From the NCBI RefSeq assembly GCF_030150205.1, contig NZ_JASLGT010000034.1:62001-126000 (forward strand): a stretch of 64,000 nt of DNA, written 5' to 3'. Shown here piece after piece: positions 49,466 through 57,810 of this stretch (the stretch's first letter is position 1; each line of letters starts with the position of its first letter). This DNA is from Niabella sp. GTDB taxonomy: Bacteria; Bacteroidota; Bacteroidia; Chitinophagales; Chitinophagaceae. The notes beneath the pieces are model-generated. The model had not been told where the DNA came from and made no database searches. It saw nothing but the letters and a program-made list of their open reading frames with translations. A program made the position numbers and the translations under genes.

Positions 49466-50011
49466 ATGATGAAAAAAGTTATTTATGCGCTGATCTTACC
49501 GCTTGTTGTGGTAAGTGGACTGGTAATTGCCAATCACGAAATTAAAAATGAAATTTCTAAAAAATTGCCTCCCAGGCCGCCCGTTGCTGCTGAAAGGAAT
49601 GCCGAATTGAAACAATGGGAGGCTACCCCTGAGGGGATAAAGTACAAAAAGTGGGAAGCGTCTCCCGAAGGTAAAAAAGTGCTTACCGTTGCTGCTAAAA
49701 TTAAAAAACACATTGATGGTTTTACGAATATGGAGGCTGTGGTAACCGCTCTTTCACTTCCGCCAGGCTCACGATTAGGTTTCGGTGTGATGGTCAAAAT
49801 GAATGGCGACGACTATATTCTTAGCTTTGGGCTGGAATCGTCTTATGAATATCAGCAATTGCACGGTCTGAAAGTTAACGACAAAATAATCATCAGAAGC
49901 CATAGCGTATCGCACGCGCCCAAGTATGCATACCCAATCATATCGGGCGACTATGTAGAACGGGATGGTAAAATAATGTATAAACGTGCCCCTCACAAAG
50001 GCGGTTGCTGA
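49466..50011 (+). CDS. Small secreted protein with duplicated WEA-PEG motif
   Basis: The 181-residue protein has a signal (MMKKVIYALILPLVVVSGLVIANHE) and no lipobox. A duplicated motif, KQWEATPEGIKYKK and KKWEASPEGKKV, follows at about 48-72. The C-terminal half (about 95-175) is a compact beta-rich domain (SRLGFGVMVKMNGDDYILSFGLE, LKVNDKIIIRSHSVSHAP). It matches no family that I recognise. Divergent transcription from the membrane-bound regulator, with 199 bases between, suggests that it is a target and perhaps the ligand or effector of the same response. Confidence 0.65.
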   Translation: MMKKVIYALILPLVVVSGLVIANHEIKNEISKKLPPRPPVAAERNAELKQWEATPEGIKYKKWEASPEGKKVLTVAAKIKKHIDGFTNMEAVVTALSLPPGSRLGFGVMVKMNGDDYILSFGLESSYEYQQLHGLKVNDKIIIRSHSVSHAPKYAYPIISGDYVERDGKIMYKRAPHKGGC

Positions 50012-50179
50012 GTAGCGTTAGAATGGAAAGACCATCACAGACTTAAAAGTGCAGCCGGTCGAAAATATTGGTATGCTAATTTAACGTCTTTAAAAACATC
50101 TATAACGCATTCACAACCGCTTCTACAGCAGCCACGGGACAAGAGGCCGGGCGCTTCAAAAGCGTTCCGGGTTGCCGCA

Positions 50180-51754
50180 TCATTGCTTTGTTACAACAAT
50201 CGTACGGTTACCGGCGGTTGATTCAATGGTGAGCGCATTCCCGGTATTACCGCGCCGGATATGATATTCCCGCTGCTGGGTATAATCCGGCACCACAAAA
50301 GAACTGTCTGACAGGAAGTATGCCTGGTACCTGATAGGGGAGGTTCGGTCCGGTTGCATATACAGGTCGTTCTGCTCAAACTTCAGTTGCATGTTGGCTG
50401 ATTCGCCGGTGTAGTGGCCTTCCAGGGATTGCTGTAGTTCCTTTGTGGGTACAACGGTTTTAACAATCGTGGGAACATAAAACCGGTCCCAGTTGTAAAC
50501 CCGGGCCACGCTGTTGCAGATTTCCAGCATGAACTGGCTGTTGTTGCTGTTGGTCATTACTACAACGCCATAGCCATCTTTGATGCTGCCATAGGAAGCG
50601 CAGGTAAATCCTTCGTTTCCGCCGTTGTGGTTAAAATAATAAGCCCCGTTTTTATACCGGAGAAATACACCCAGCGCCACCTTGCTTTCATTGTACATGA
50701 CCACGGGTTTGAAGCGCTCCTGCATCAATGACGGCGATAATACCTTGCCGGGTTTTCCCTCCAGCGTCAACTGGCAATCGATCATATACTTCGCGAGATC
50801 GGAAGGCGTGGTCCAAAGACCCGCTGCCGCATATTCGGGGTAAATATGATACTTGCCTTTTACAGGCCTGCCGTCGCTATAATAACCAGAGGCTATATTG
50901 AAGGTATCATTGTTGAGCAGGTACCGGCTGTCGTTCATTTGCAGGGGGCGGAATACCTCCCGGGTCATAAAGTGGTCATAGGACTCTCCTGCAACATCGG
51001 TTAACAGCAGTTGCGAGATGGTGGTGCCGCCTCCGGAATATTCGAACCGGGTACCGGGTTTAAAAATGAACCGGACCGCTGCGGAATTAGCGGGAGACGT
51101 ACCGTTCAGCACCTGGTCAACGCGGGGTATGGGCATGCCGCGCTCATAACCCGAAAATCCGGATACGCCCAATCCGGCGGAATGACTCAGCAAACTTCTC
51201 AGCGTCACAATGGTACCGGCACTTACGCTGTCGTATGGCAGTTTCCAGGTCTTCAGATAGCGGTTGATATCTACATCGAGGTCAACCTTTCCCATTTGCA
51301 CCAATTTCAGCAGCCCCATGCTGTTGATGGTCTTGCTGATAGATGCCGCCTGGAACCGGGTGTGGGTATTGACCGGCCGGTGCTCCGATTCATCGGCCCA
51401 TCCATAGGCCCTTGCCCAGTCGATTTTATAATCTTTGATCACCGCAATGCTCACCCCCTTTACATGCAGTTCTTTCATTCGCTCTAATAAATTAACAGCA
51501 GGTATCAGGCTGTCCGGACTATATACGATTGCAGGTGCCAAAGAATTTTCTACCCGGGCTATTTTATCGTTGAGTACTGCTTCCGTTTTTTGCGCCATAA
51601 CCGGAACGGTAAAAGCATTGAGCAAAACTCCTGTTAACAGGAAGTATATTTTTAGCTTCGTTTTCTTTTTTTTTCCGGGAAGGGAAAGCTGTTGTTTCAG
51701 TAAACAGCAGGAGTGATTCAGGGATGTGATCTCATCCAGGTAGCCGGTCGTCAT
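50180..51754 (-). CDS. Serine hydrolase of the beta-lactamase (class C / DD-peptidase) fold
   Basis: The SxxK motif is AASISKT with Ser138, the YxN-like motif is FEYSGGG and the C-terminal HxG-like motif is HNGGNEG, which defines a class C-type serine hydrolase. After the catalytic domain (to about residue 415) a beta-rich C-terminal domain (LEGHYTGESANMQLKF, YHIRRGNTGNALTIES) of the kind found in Bacteroidota esterase/peptidase homologues follows. The signal region IYFLLTGVLLNAFTVPVMAQ begins near residue 35 from the ATG chosen at 51754; a longer frame exists to 51883, and the true start may be closer to the signal. Probably periplasmic; substrate unknown. Confidence 0.85.
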   Translation of the reverse strand: MTTGYLDEITSLNHSCCLLKQQLSLPGKKKKTKLKIYFLLTGVLLNAFTVPVMAQKTEAVLNDKIARVENSLAPAIVYSPDSLIPAVNLLERMKELHVKGVSIAVIKDYKIDWARAYGWADESEHRPVNTHTRFQAASISKTINSMGLLKLVQMGKVDLDVDINRYLKTWKLPYDSVSAGTIVTLRSLLSHSAGLGVSGFSGYERGMPIPRVDQVLNGTSPANSAAVRFIFKPGTRFEYSGGGTTISQLLLTDVAGESYDHFMTREVFRPLQMNDSRYLLNNDTFNIASGYYSDGRPVKGKYHIYPEYAAAGLWTTPSDLAKYMIDCQLTLEGKPGKVLSPSLMQERFKPVVMYNESKVALGVFLRYKNGAYYFNHNGGNEGFTCASYGSIKDGYGVVVMTNSNNSQFMLEICNSVARVYNWDRFYVPTIVKTVVPTKELQQSLEGHYTGESANMQLKFEQNDLYMQPDRTSPIRYQAYFLSDSSFVVPDYTQQREYHIRRGNTGNALTIESTAGNRTIVVTKQ

Positions 51755-52091
51755 TTTTTCATGGAAGTTAAGGAATGTATGGGTATCGGCAAGCACAGCA
51801 GCCTGGTATATGGGAATGACGCAATACGTTGCAAAACGGAAACGCTCCGCAATGCTTTTTCTCCGGAAAAGGGTAAAGACCATGCCGTGCCGTTATTACG
51901 CAGCAAAAAAATAACAATATTTAAGCAGTGCTTTGTATGGTGCTGTTTATCAGTTGATTGTTGTTGGGTTGGGTTCGTGTGGCACATCAAACAGCCGGTT
52001 TGTGATCCCTTGTTTTTTTATGACTTCCTGTTTAATTCGCGTATCTTTCATGTATCAACTTTATTCATGAAAACAACGGATCGGTCGATTT
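51755..52091. other. Divergent intergenic region, no gene supported
   Basis: The region between the hydrolase and the amidase contains AT-rich stretches and a TATCTTTC at about 52051 that could be part of a promoter for the amidase. No frame with protein features. Confidence 0.4.
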
Positions 52092-53180
52092 ATGTATCGT
52101 AAAATCATACAACTCACCAGCCTGGTATTTGTTTGCTGTGTCCTGGGTTGCTCCAGTAAATCAGTAGCACGGAAGACCAACGTGCTGGGTAACAACACCC
52201 GGGATCAGCGCAGCCAGCAGCCGGAACCGGCAGGGCAGTCGAACCAAACGGTTTTTCAAACACCGGACCAGCAGCGGCAGGCGCATAATCAAAATGAATC
52301 CGTAATTGTTGAAAAGAGAATCGCCGCTTATAAGCCCTTCATCTCTAAAAATACCAATACCGCTCCTGAACGGTTGGTTTATGGAACCCCGCCGTATTAT
52401 TTGTATAAATCAGACAGCCTTCAAAAATCGTACTCCCGGAGAATTTATTATGAAAACATCAATAAGATCATCGACCAGCTTTCGGAAACACCGGATGACA
52501 AACAGAATCCCGCTGTGAATGCCGATAACTGGTATGCGGCCATTGATTTTAATATCCGCAAGCCCCAGTTTATCATCTTACATCACACATCGCAAAAAAG
52601 CGTGGAACAAACACTATATACCTTTTCTGTTCGTAAAGACAAAGAATCAAGTGCACACTATGTGATCGGCCGGGATGGAACGGTATACCAGATGTTGAAT
52701 GATTATGTGCGGTCTTACCACGCCGGTGCCGGCAAATGGGGCAATATTGTTGATATGAATTCCTGCAGTCTGGGTATTGAAATCGACAATGATGGTGAAA
52801 CCGAAAAGTTTACCCCGGATCAGATCAATGCACTGCTGAAGCTATTGTCATACCTGAAAGAAAAATACAGCATCCCCACCGGCAATATTATCGGCCACTC
52901 CGATTATGCCGTGGGCAGAAAAGATGATCCAAGCGTGCTTTTTCCCTGGGCGCAGCTGGCAAAGGAAGGGTTCGGGTTCTGGTACGATCCCAACAATTTA
53001 AAACAGCCCCCTGCTGACTTTGATCCGATTTTAGCCTTGCGCATCATTGGCTATAATATAGATGATCAGGCGAAGGCCATCGAAGCCTTTAAACATCATT
53101 TTATTCAAAATAATGTGTCGAAAATTTTAACGGATGCTGATAAAAAGATCCTGTACAATATCATGCTTAAATACAAATAA
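52092..53180 (+). CDS. Lipoprotein N-acetylmuramoyl-L-alanine amidase (Amidase_2)
   Basis: The signal ends in the lipobox VLGC (Cys20), so the protein should be lipid-anchored. After a Gln/Asn-rich linker and a helical region, the Amidase_2/PGRP fold begins: PQFIILHHTSQKSVEQTL carries the first Zn-binding His, SSAHYVIGRDGTVYQML the following strand, NSCSLGIEIDNDG the core, and NIIGHSDYAVGRKDDPSVLFPW the second His and the Asp-containing site. Such enzymes cut the amide between MurNAc and L-Ala in peptidoglycan. Length is 362 residues; the last 60 form a helical tail. Monocistronic. Confidence 0.92.
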   Translation: MYRKIIQLTSLVFVCCVLGCSSKSVARKTNVLGNNTRDQRSQQPEPAGQSNQTVFQTPDQQRQAHNQNESVIVEKRIAAYKPFISKNTNTAPERLVYGTPPYYLYKSDSLQKSYSRRIYYENINKIIDQLSETPDDKQNPAVNADNWYAAIDFNIRKPQFIILHHTSQKSVEQTLYTFSVRKDKESSAHYVIGRDGTVYQMLNDYVRSYHAGAGKWGNIVDMNSCSLGIEIDNDGETEKFTPDQINALLKLLSYLKEKYSIPTGNIIGHSDYAVGRKDDPSVLFPWAQLAKEGFGFWYDPNNLKQPPADFDPILALRIIGYNIDDQAKAIEAFKHHFIQNNVSKILTDADKKILYNIMLKYK

Positions 53181-53532
53181 CGGAACTGTTTTATTGCTCC
53201 GGGATGTTGAAAAAACGGGATGTCTTCGCCGGTGAAAGACTGCATTATGTTTTGTCCGGATGTGATGTCTTGCCATTTTAAAAATACAATTTCTGTACTG
53301 CGGGATAAATTTGTTCATAAAGCTGGTAAATGAATTTATGTTTTTGAAGACCTGGTGAAAAACGTTCTTTTAAGACCTCCTGAATTTGACTCAAAGCCGC
53401 TGCTGTGGCGCTTCGCATTGCAGTTTCCACTATATTTGAAATCCGGTTAGTAAAGCGATGGCTGCTGTTTTTCTTATGGATCGTTGTAAGCGGCGCCATC
53501 GGCCCCAGCTATTTCAAATACAAAAAACAGGT
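53181..53532. other. Leader before the glycan cluster, with a kinase-like remnant on the minus strand
   Basis: A 73-codon frame on the minus strand (53278-53499) ends FIYQLYEQIYPAVQKLYF, similar to the C-terminus of FGGY sugar kinases, but nothing else of such a kinase is present. TATATTTG at 53431-53438 is a -7-type element for the cluster, about 95 bases before the first ATG. Confidence 0.35.
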
Positions 53533-56238
53533 ATGCAAGATCGTTATAACATCTCCCGTCGCAACTTTATCCGTAAAGGCAGTCTGGCCGGTGCCGGATT
53601 GGTACTTACAACTCCCGCGTGGGCTGGTTTGCAGCAGCCGGCAACAAGTGGTCCCGCTGCAATACATTCCGGTACAAAATTGACTGGATCTTTATATGAA
53701 CGGTCAGCGGTAACCACGTATTTAAAATCAAAAGATGAATTAAAATATATCGGGATGCCGGTGGGCGGCATCAATACTGGCGGATTATACCTGGGGGGCG
53801 ATGGAACACTCTGGCTCTGGGATATCTTTAACCTGAACCAGGAAGGCATTAACCCGTTGGATGTTCCCTGGAAGGACCCGGTACATGAGGGACAGAAAAT
53901 ACGTTCGCGCGATGGAGGCAGCTATGTAGCACCACCCAAAAGCAAGGAAGTACGGTTGCTGGAGCAAGGCTTTGCCGTAAAGCTCGAATATGAGGGAAAA
54001 ACAATCGTCCGGAAGCTGGATGAACAGGACTGGGAAGAAGTACGTTTTGAAGCCACTTACCCGGTCGCTACTATTACCTATACAGACAAAGCCCTGCCGG
54101 TGGAAGTGGTGATGCAGGCGTTTAGTCCGTTTATACCGCTGGATACGGACCGTTCGGGTATTCCTGCTACCATTTTCAATATAGAAATCCGGAATAAGAG
54201 CGCACAGCCGATGAGGGCAAGCGTTGCCGGATGGCTGGAAAATAAAGCAGCCCCCTATACGGGATTGATCAACCGGTTGCAACGGAAAAGTACCGCATTT
54301 AAAGAGGGAAGTACTACGGGGATCTATTATACCTTGGAAAAAACGTCTTTTGGAAACCAACAGGCGGAAAAGAGTTTTGACTTCGGCACACTTTGCCTGG
54401 CGGCCCTCAACGGCAGCGCGGTAGTGAATACAGATGTAGATATAGCAGAAGAAGCCGCATTGTTTTCGGCCGGTAATGCATCCGAAGCATTAAAAGCTGC
54501 CCAGCAAAAATTGATGGGTAGCGTAGCTGTGGTTATGGAGGTGGCTGCCGGACAATCGGCAATGGTCCCTTATGTGCTCAGCTGGCACACGCCCAACCTG
54601 ATGATGGATAGTGGTAAGGTATTGCCGGAGGCCGACCGGGGCCGCTACTACGATAACCAGTTTAAAAATGCAAAGGAGGTGGCAATCTATGTGGCCGCAA
54701 ATGTTAAGGAGCTGTCGGGGCTTACCCTGCTTTGGAAAGATACCTGGTATGACGCCACCTTGCCGTATTGGTTTCTCGATCGCACATTTGTGAATATTGC
54801 CGCGCTGGCTTCCACCACCTCGCACCGGTTTAAATCGGGCCGGTACTGGGCATGGGAAGGCGTAGGCGCCTGCCAGGGAAATTGTACGCATGTATGGCAA
54901 TATGCACAGGGCACGGGACGGATTTTTCCGGCCATGGAACGGGACAACCGCGAGCGGGTAGACCTGGGCATTTCCCTGCAGGAAAATGGGGGCATCTGGT
55001 TTCGGGGGGAATATGATAAACGCCCGGCCATTGACGGACAGGCCGGACGGGTACTGGGTTGCTATCGCGAGCACCAGATGAGTGCGGATCACCGCTTTCT
55101 GCAACAGAACTGGGATAAAATAAAACGGGCCACGCAGTTTATCATCAACCAGGATAAGAATAAAGACGGTATGGTAGATACGCCGCTCGAAAATACATTG
55201 GATGCGATCTGGGACGGCGAAATTGCCTGGATTGTGGGGTTATGCATCGCTGCCGTAAAAGCCGGCCAGCTGATGGCGGAAGAAATGCAGGATACGGCTT
55301 TTGCCGCCACCTGCCGGGATTATGTGCAAAAGGGAAGCCGCAACATGCACGACCACCTTTTCAATGGCGAATATTTTATCCATCGCCCGGATCCTGTAAA
55401 AGGCCGCAAAAATGTGGGCTCTTATAATACCTGTCATATAGACCAGGTGTTCGGACAAAGCTGGGCCTTCCAGGTAGGATTGGGCCGGATCATCGATCAA
55501 AAGCAGAGCCTGTCGGCACTGCGGGCACTGTGGAAATACAATTTTGTAAAAGATATGGGCCGGTATGCGGAAACGCATAAGGGTGGCCGTCCCTACGCCT
55601 TATATGGCGAGTCGGGTATGGTAATGAACACCAATCCAAAAAATGAACCGAAGCCTTATGGAGAGAATGCCACCTGGCAGATGGGATACTTTCATGAATG
55701 TATGAGCGGCTTTGAACACCAGGTTGCCAGTCATATGATGGCCGAAGGCATGACGGATGAAGCCATGACGCTGACCCGGGCCATACACGACCGCTATCAT
55801 GCATCCAAACGCAATCCGTTTAACGAAATTGAGTGCAGTGATCATTACGGGCGCGCCATGGCCAGCTATGGTACCTTTATTACTGCCTGCGGGTTTGAAT
55901 ACCATGGTCCCAAAGGTCATATCCGCTTTGCTCCAAAATGGCACCAGGAGCATTTTAAAGCGGCTTTTACCGCTGCGGAAGGTTGGGGTAGTTATACGCA
56001 AAAAAGCATGCAGGGCAAACAGGAGGCGGTCCTGGAAGTAAAATACGGGAAACTGCTGCTGAACAGCATCGGCCTGCAACCGGTACCGGGTGTAAAGCCC
56101 CGGAATATTGTGGTGACCGCAGGCAATGAAAAACTGACTGTTAAAGCGGATGTCAGGGCCGGTGAGCTACAGATCCGTTTCAATCAACCGGTAACCCTGC
56201 TGCCCGGCGCAGCTTTAAAGATCGTACTGGGCGCTTAA
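53533..56238 (+). CDS. GH116-like glycoside hydrolase with Tat signal
   Basis: The 901-residue protein starts with a twin-arginine signal (SRRNFIRKGSLAGAGLVLTT), so it is exported folded. The N-terminal GBA2_N-type beta domain carries IGMPVGGINTGGLYLGGDG; the C-terminal (alpha/alpha)6 barrel (from about 380) is the DUF608/GH116 catalytic domain. Glu442 in RYWAWEG is the candidate nucleophile and Asp637 in CHIDQVFGQSW the candidate acid/base, by comparison with known GH116 enzymes (beta-glucosidase, beta-xylosidase, N-acetylglucosaminidase). I chose the ATG of MQDRYNISRRNF; the longer frame adds basic, non-signal residues. First of three co-directional genes. Confidence 0.88.
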   Translation: MQDRYNISRRNFIRKGSLAGAGLVLTTPAWAGLQQPATSGPAAIHSGTKLTGSLYERSAVTTYLKSKDELKYIGMPVGGINTGGLYLGGDGTLWLWDIFNLNQEGINPLDVPWKDPVHEGQKIRSRDGGSYVAPPKSKEVRLLEQGFAVKLEYEGKTIVRKLDEQDWEEVRFEATYPVATITYTDKALPVEVVMQAFSPFIPLDTDRSGIPATIFNIEIRNKSAQPMRASVAGWLENKAAPYTGLINRLQRKSTAFKEGSTTGIYYTLEKTSFGNQQAEKSFDFGTLCLAALNGSAVVNTDVDIAEEAALFSAGNASEALKAAQQKLMGSVAVVMEVAAGQSAMVPYVLSWHTPNLMMDSGKVLPEADRGRYYDNQFKNAKEVAIYVAANVKELSGLTLLWKDTWYDATLPYWFLDRTFVNIAALASTTSHRFKSGRYWAWEGVGACQGNCTHVWQYAQGTGRIFPAMERDNRERVDLGISLQENGGIWFRGEYDKRPAIDGQAGRVLGCYREHQMSADHRFLQQNWDKIKRATQFIINQDKNKDGMVDTPLENTLDAIWDGEIAWIVGLCIAAVKAGQLMAEEMQDTAFAATCRDYVQKGSRNMHDHLFNGEYFIHRPDPVKGRKNVGSYNTCHIDQVFGQSWAFQVGLGRIIDQKQSLSALRALWKYNFVKDMGRYAETHKGGRPYALYGESGMVMNTNPKNEPKPYGENATWQMGYFHECMSGFEHQVASHMMAEGMTDEAMTLTRAIHDRYHASKRNPFNEIECSDHYGRAMASYGTFITACGFEYHGPKGHIRFAPKWHQEHFKAAFTAAEGWGSYTQKSMQGKQEAVLEVKYGKLLLNSIGLQPVPGVKPRNIVVTAGNEKLTVKADVRAGELQIRFNQPVTLLPGAALKIVLGA

Positions 56239-56267
56239 CAGATGCGCTTTTTGTAAAAGAATAAGTC

Positions 56268-57695
56268 ATGTTCCAATTGTATCTCCAACGGTTTTTATTG
56301 CTGCTGATGATCGCCCTGCCGTTTGGTGCATGGTCGCAGCATAAGGCGGCCACAAAGCGGCCCAATATCCTTTTTATATTTACCGATGATCAGCGGAGAG
56401 GAGGCACTTTCCTTGCCCCGGATCTGCTCAAAACACCGGTGCTCGATAGCCTGGCGCATAGCGGCATCACGTTTCAGAACTCCTATATCATGGGTGGTAC
56501 CAGCGGGGCCGTTTGTGCCCCCAGCCGGGGAAGTATGTTTACCGGGCGTAGTGTTTTCCAAATGCGGGGTAACTATGGCCAGACCATTCCGGATTCCCTG
56601 ATCCTGTTACCTCAGTACCTGAAAGCAAACGGGTACTATACCTGGATGACCGGGAAATGGCACAATGAATATGCGCCGTTTGTAAGAAGCTTTACCGGCG
56701 GTGCCTCGATCTTTTTCTCCGGGATGGGGCCGCAATATGCGTTCCGGGTGAATGATTTCCGTGCGGATGGTCAATATACAACGGCAAACAGCCGGCCGGC
56801 TCGGGAGGGCGTCCATGCCACGGATCTGTTTGCGGACGAAGCCATCCGTTTTTTAGAAAATTATAAAGACAACCGTCCGTTCTTTGCCTATGTGGCCTTC
56901 AAAACGCCGCATGATCCCAGAACGGTGGCGCCTGCCTTTCAGCACCTGTACGATCCGGCAACCACAAAGCTGCCGCCTAATTTTTTACCGGAGCATCCTT
57001 TTGATAACGGGGATCTGCGGATACGGGATGAGCAGCTGGCGGCATTCCCGCGCGATCCGGCGGAGATCCGGAAGCATATTGCCGATTATTATGCCATGAT
57101 CACGCATATTGATCAGCGCATCGGTGATATCCTGAAGGAGCTGAAACGGAAAGGGCTCGACAAAAATACCCTGGTGATCTTTGCATCGGATAACGGACTG
57201 GCCGTAGGTCAGCACGGACTCATGGGCAAGCAAAACCTTTATGAACATAGTGTGGGGGTACCCCTGATCTTTTCCGGACCCGGTGTATTGCCGCATCAAT
57301 CGGGAAAGGCGCTCACTTACCTCACGGATATTTTCCCCACCCTCTGCGATTACCTGGGGTTACCCGTGCCGGGAAAGGCACAAATGATCGGGGAGAGCCT
57401 GGCCCCGGCACTGCAGGGGAAAACTTTTACCGGCAGAACCTCGCAGTATTATATTTACGCCAACTACCAGCGGGCCCTGCGCAAAGGACCGTATAAACTG
57501 ATCGAGTACCTTGTTAAAGGAGCCCGGCATACCCAGTTGTTTAACCTGGATAAAGATCCCTGGGAAACCCGTAACATCGCCAGGGCAAAAAATATGCAGG
57601 CGGTTATCCGCCAGATGCATGCAGAAATGCAGCGATGGCATCAGCGTACCGGTGATCCGATGCCGGTATTTTACGATACGGACAGTTCAAAATAA
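56268..57695 (+). CDS. Type I (formylglycine) sulfatase
   Basis: The 475-residue protein has a signal peptide (FLLLLMIALPFGAWSQ). The metal-site motif is NILFIFTDDQRR, and the sulfatase signature CAPSRGSMFTGR has Cys83, to be converted to formylglycine. TGKWH and a later FASDNG complete the metal centre. It is 29 bases downstream of the GH116-like gene and clearly co-transcribed. It removes sulfate from a glycan or small sulfate ester; subfamily and substrate are not resolved by eye. An anaerobic-type sulfatase-maturating enzyme is not encoded in the window. Confidence 0.93.
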   Translation: MFQLYLQRFLLLLMIALPFGAWSQHKAATKRPNILFIFTDDQRRGGTFLAPDLLKTPVLDSLAHSGITFQNSYIMGGTSGAVCAPSRGSMFTGRSVFQMRGNYGQTIPDSLILLPQYLKANGYYTWMTGKWHNEYAPFVRSFTGGASIFFSGMGPQYAFRVNDFRADGQYTTANSRPAREGVHATDLFADEAIRFLENYKDNRPFFAYVAFKTPHDPRTVAPAFQHLYDPATTKLPPNFLPEHPFDNGDLRIRDEQLAAFPRDPAEIRKHIADYYAMITHIDQRIGDILKELKRKGLDKNTLVIFASDNGLAVGQHGLMGKQNLYEHSVGVPLIFSGPGVLPHQSGKALTYLTDIFPTLCDYLGLPVPGKAQMIGESLAPALQGKTFTGRTSQYYIYANYQRALRKGPYKLIEYLVKGARHTQLFNLDKDPWETRNIARAKNMQAVIRQMHAEMQRWHQRTGDPMPVFYDTDSSK

Positions 57696-57810
57696 AAACA
57701 ATATCTAACAGCGGGGCGGTGAATGCTCCGGTGATGACCAACATTTCGGAAATGATGAAAAAGGCGATGCAGTCTCCCGTGTGCGAAAAAATAAAATCAG
57801 TAATCAACAC

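Noticed and set aside
55600..56079. Antisense frames in the glycan cluster (also 53785-54360 and 59686-60258)
   Set aside because: They are shadows of strongly supported enzyme genes, without motifs or plausible starts.
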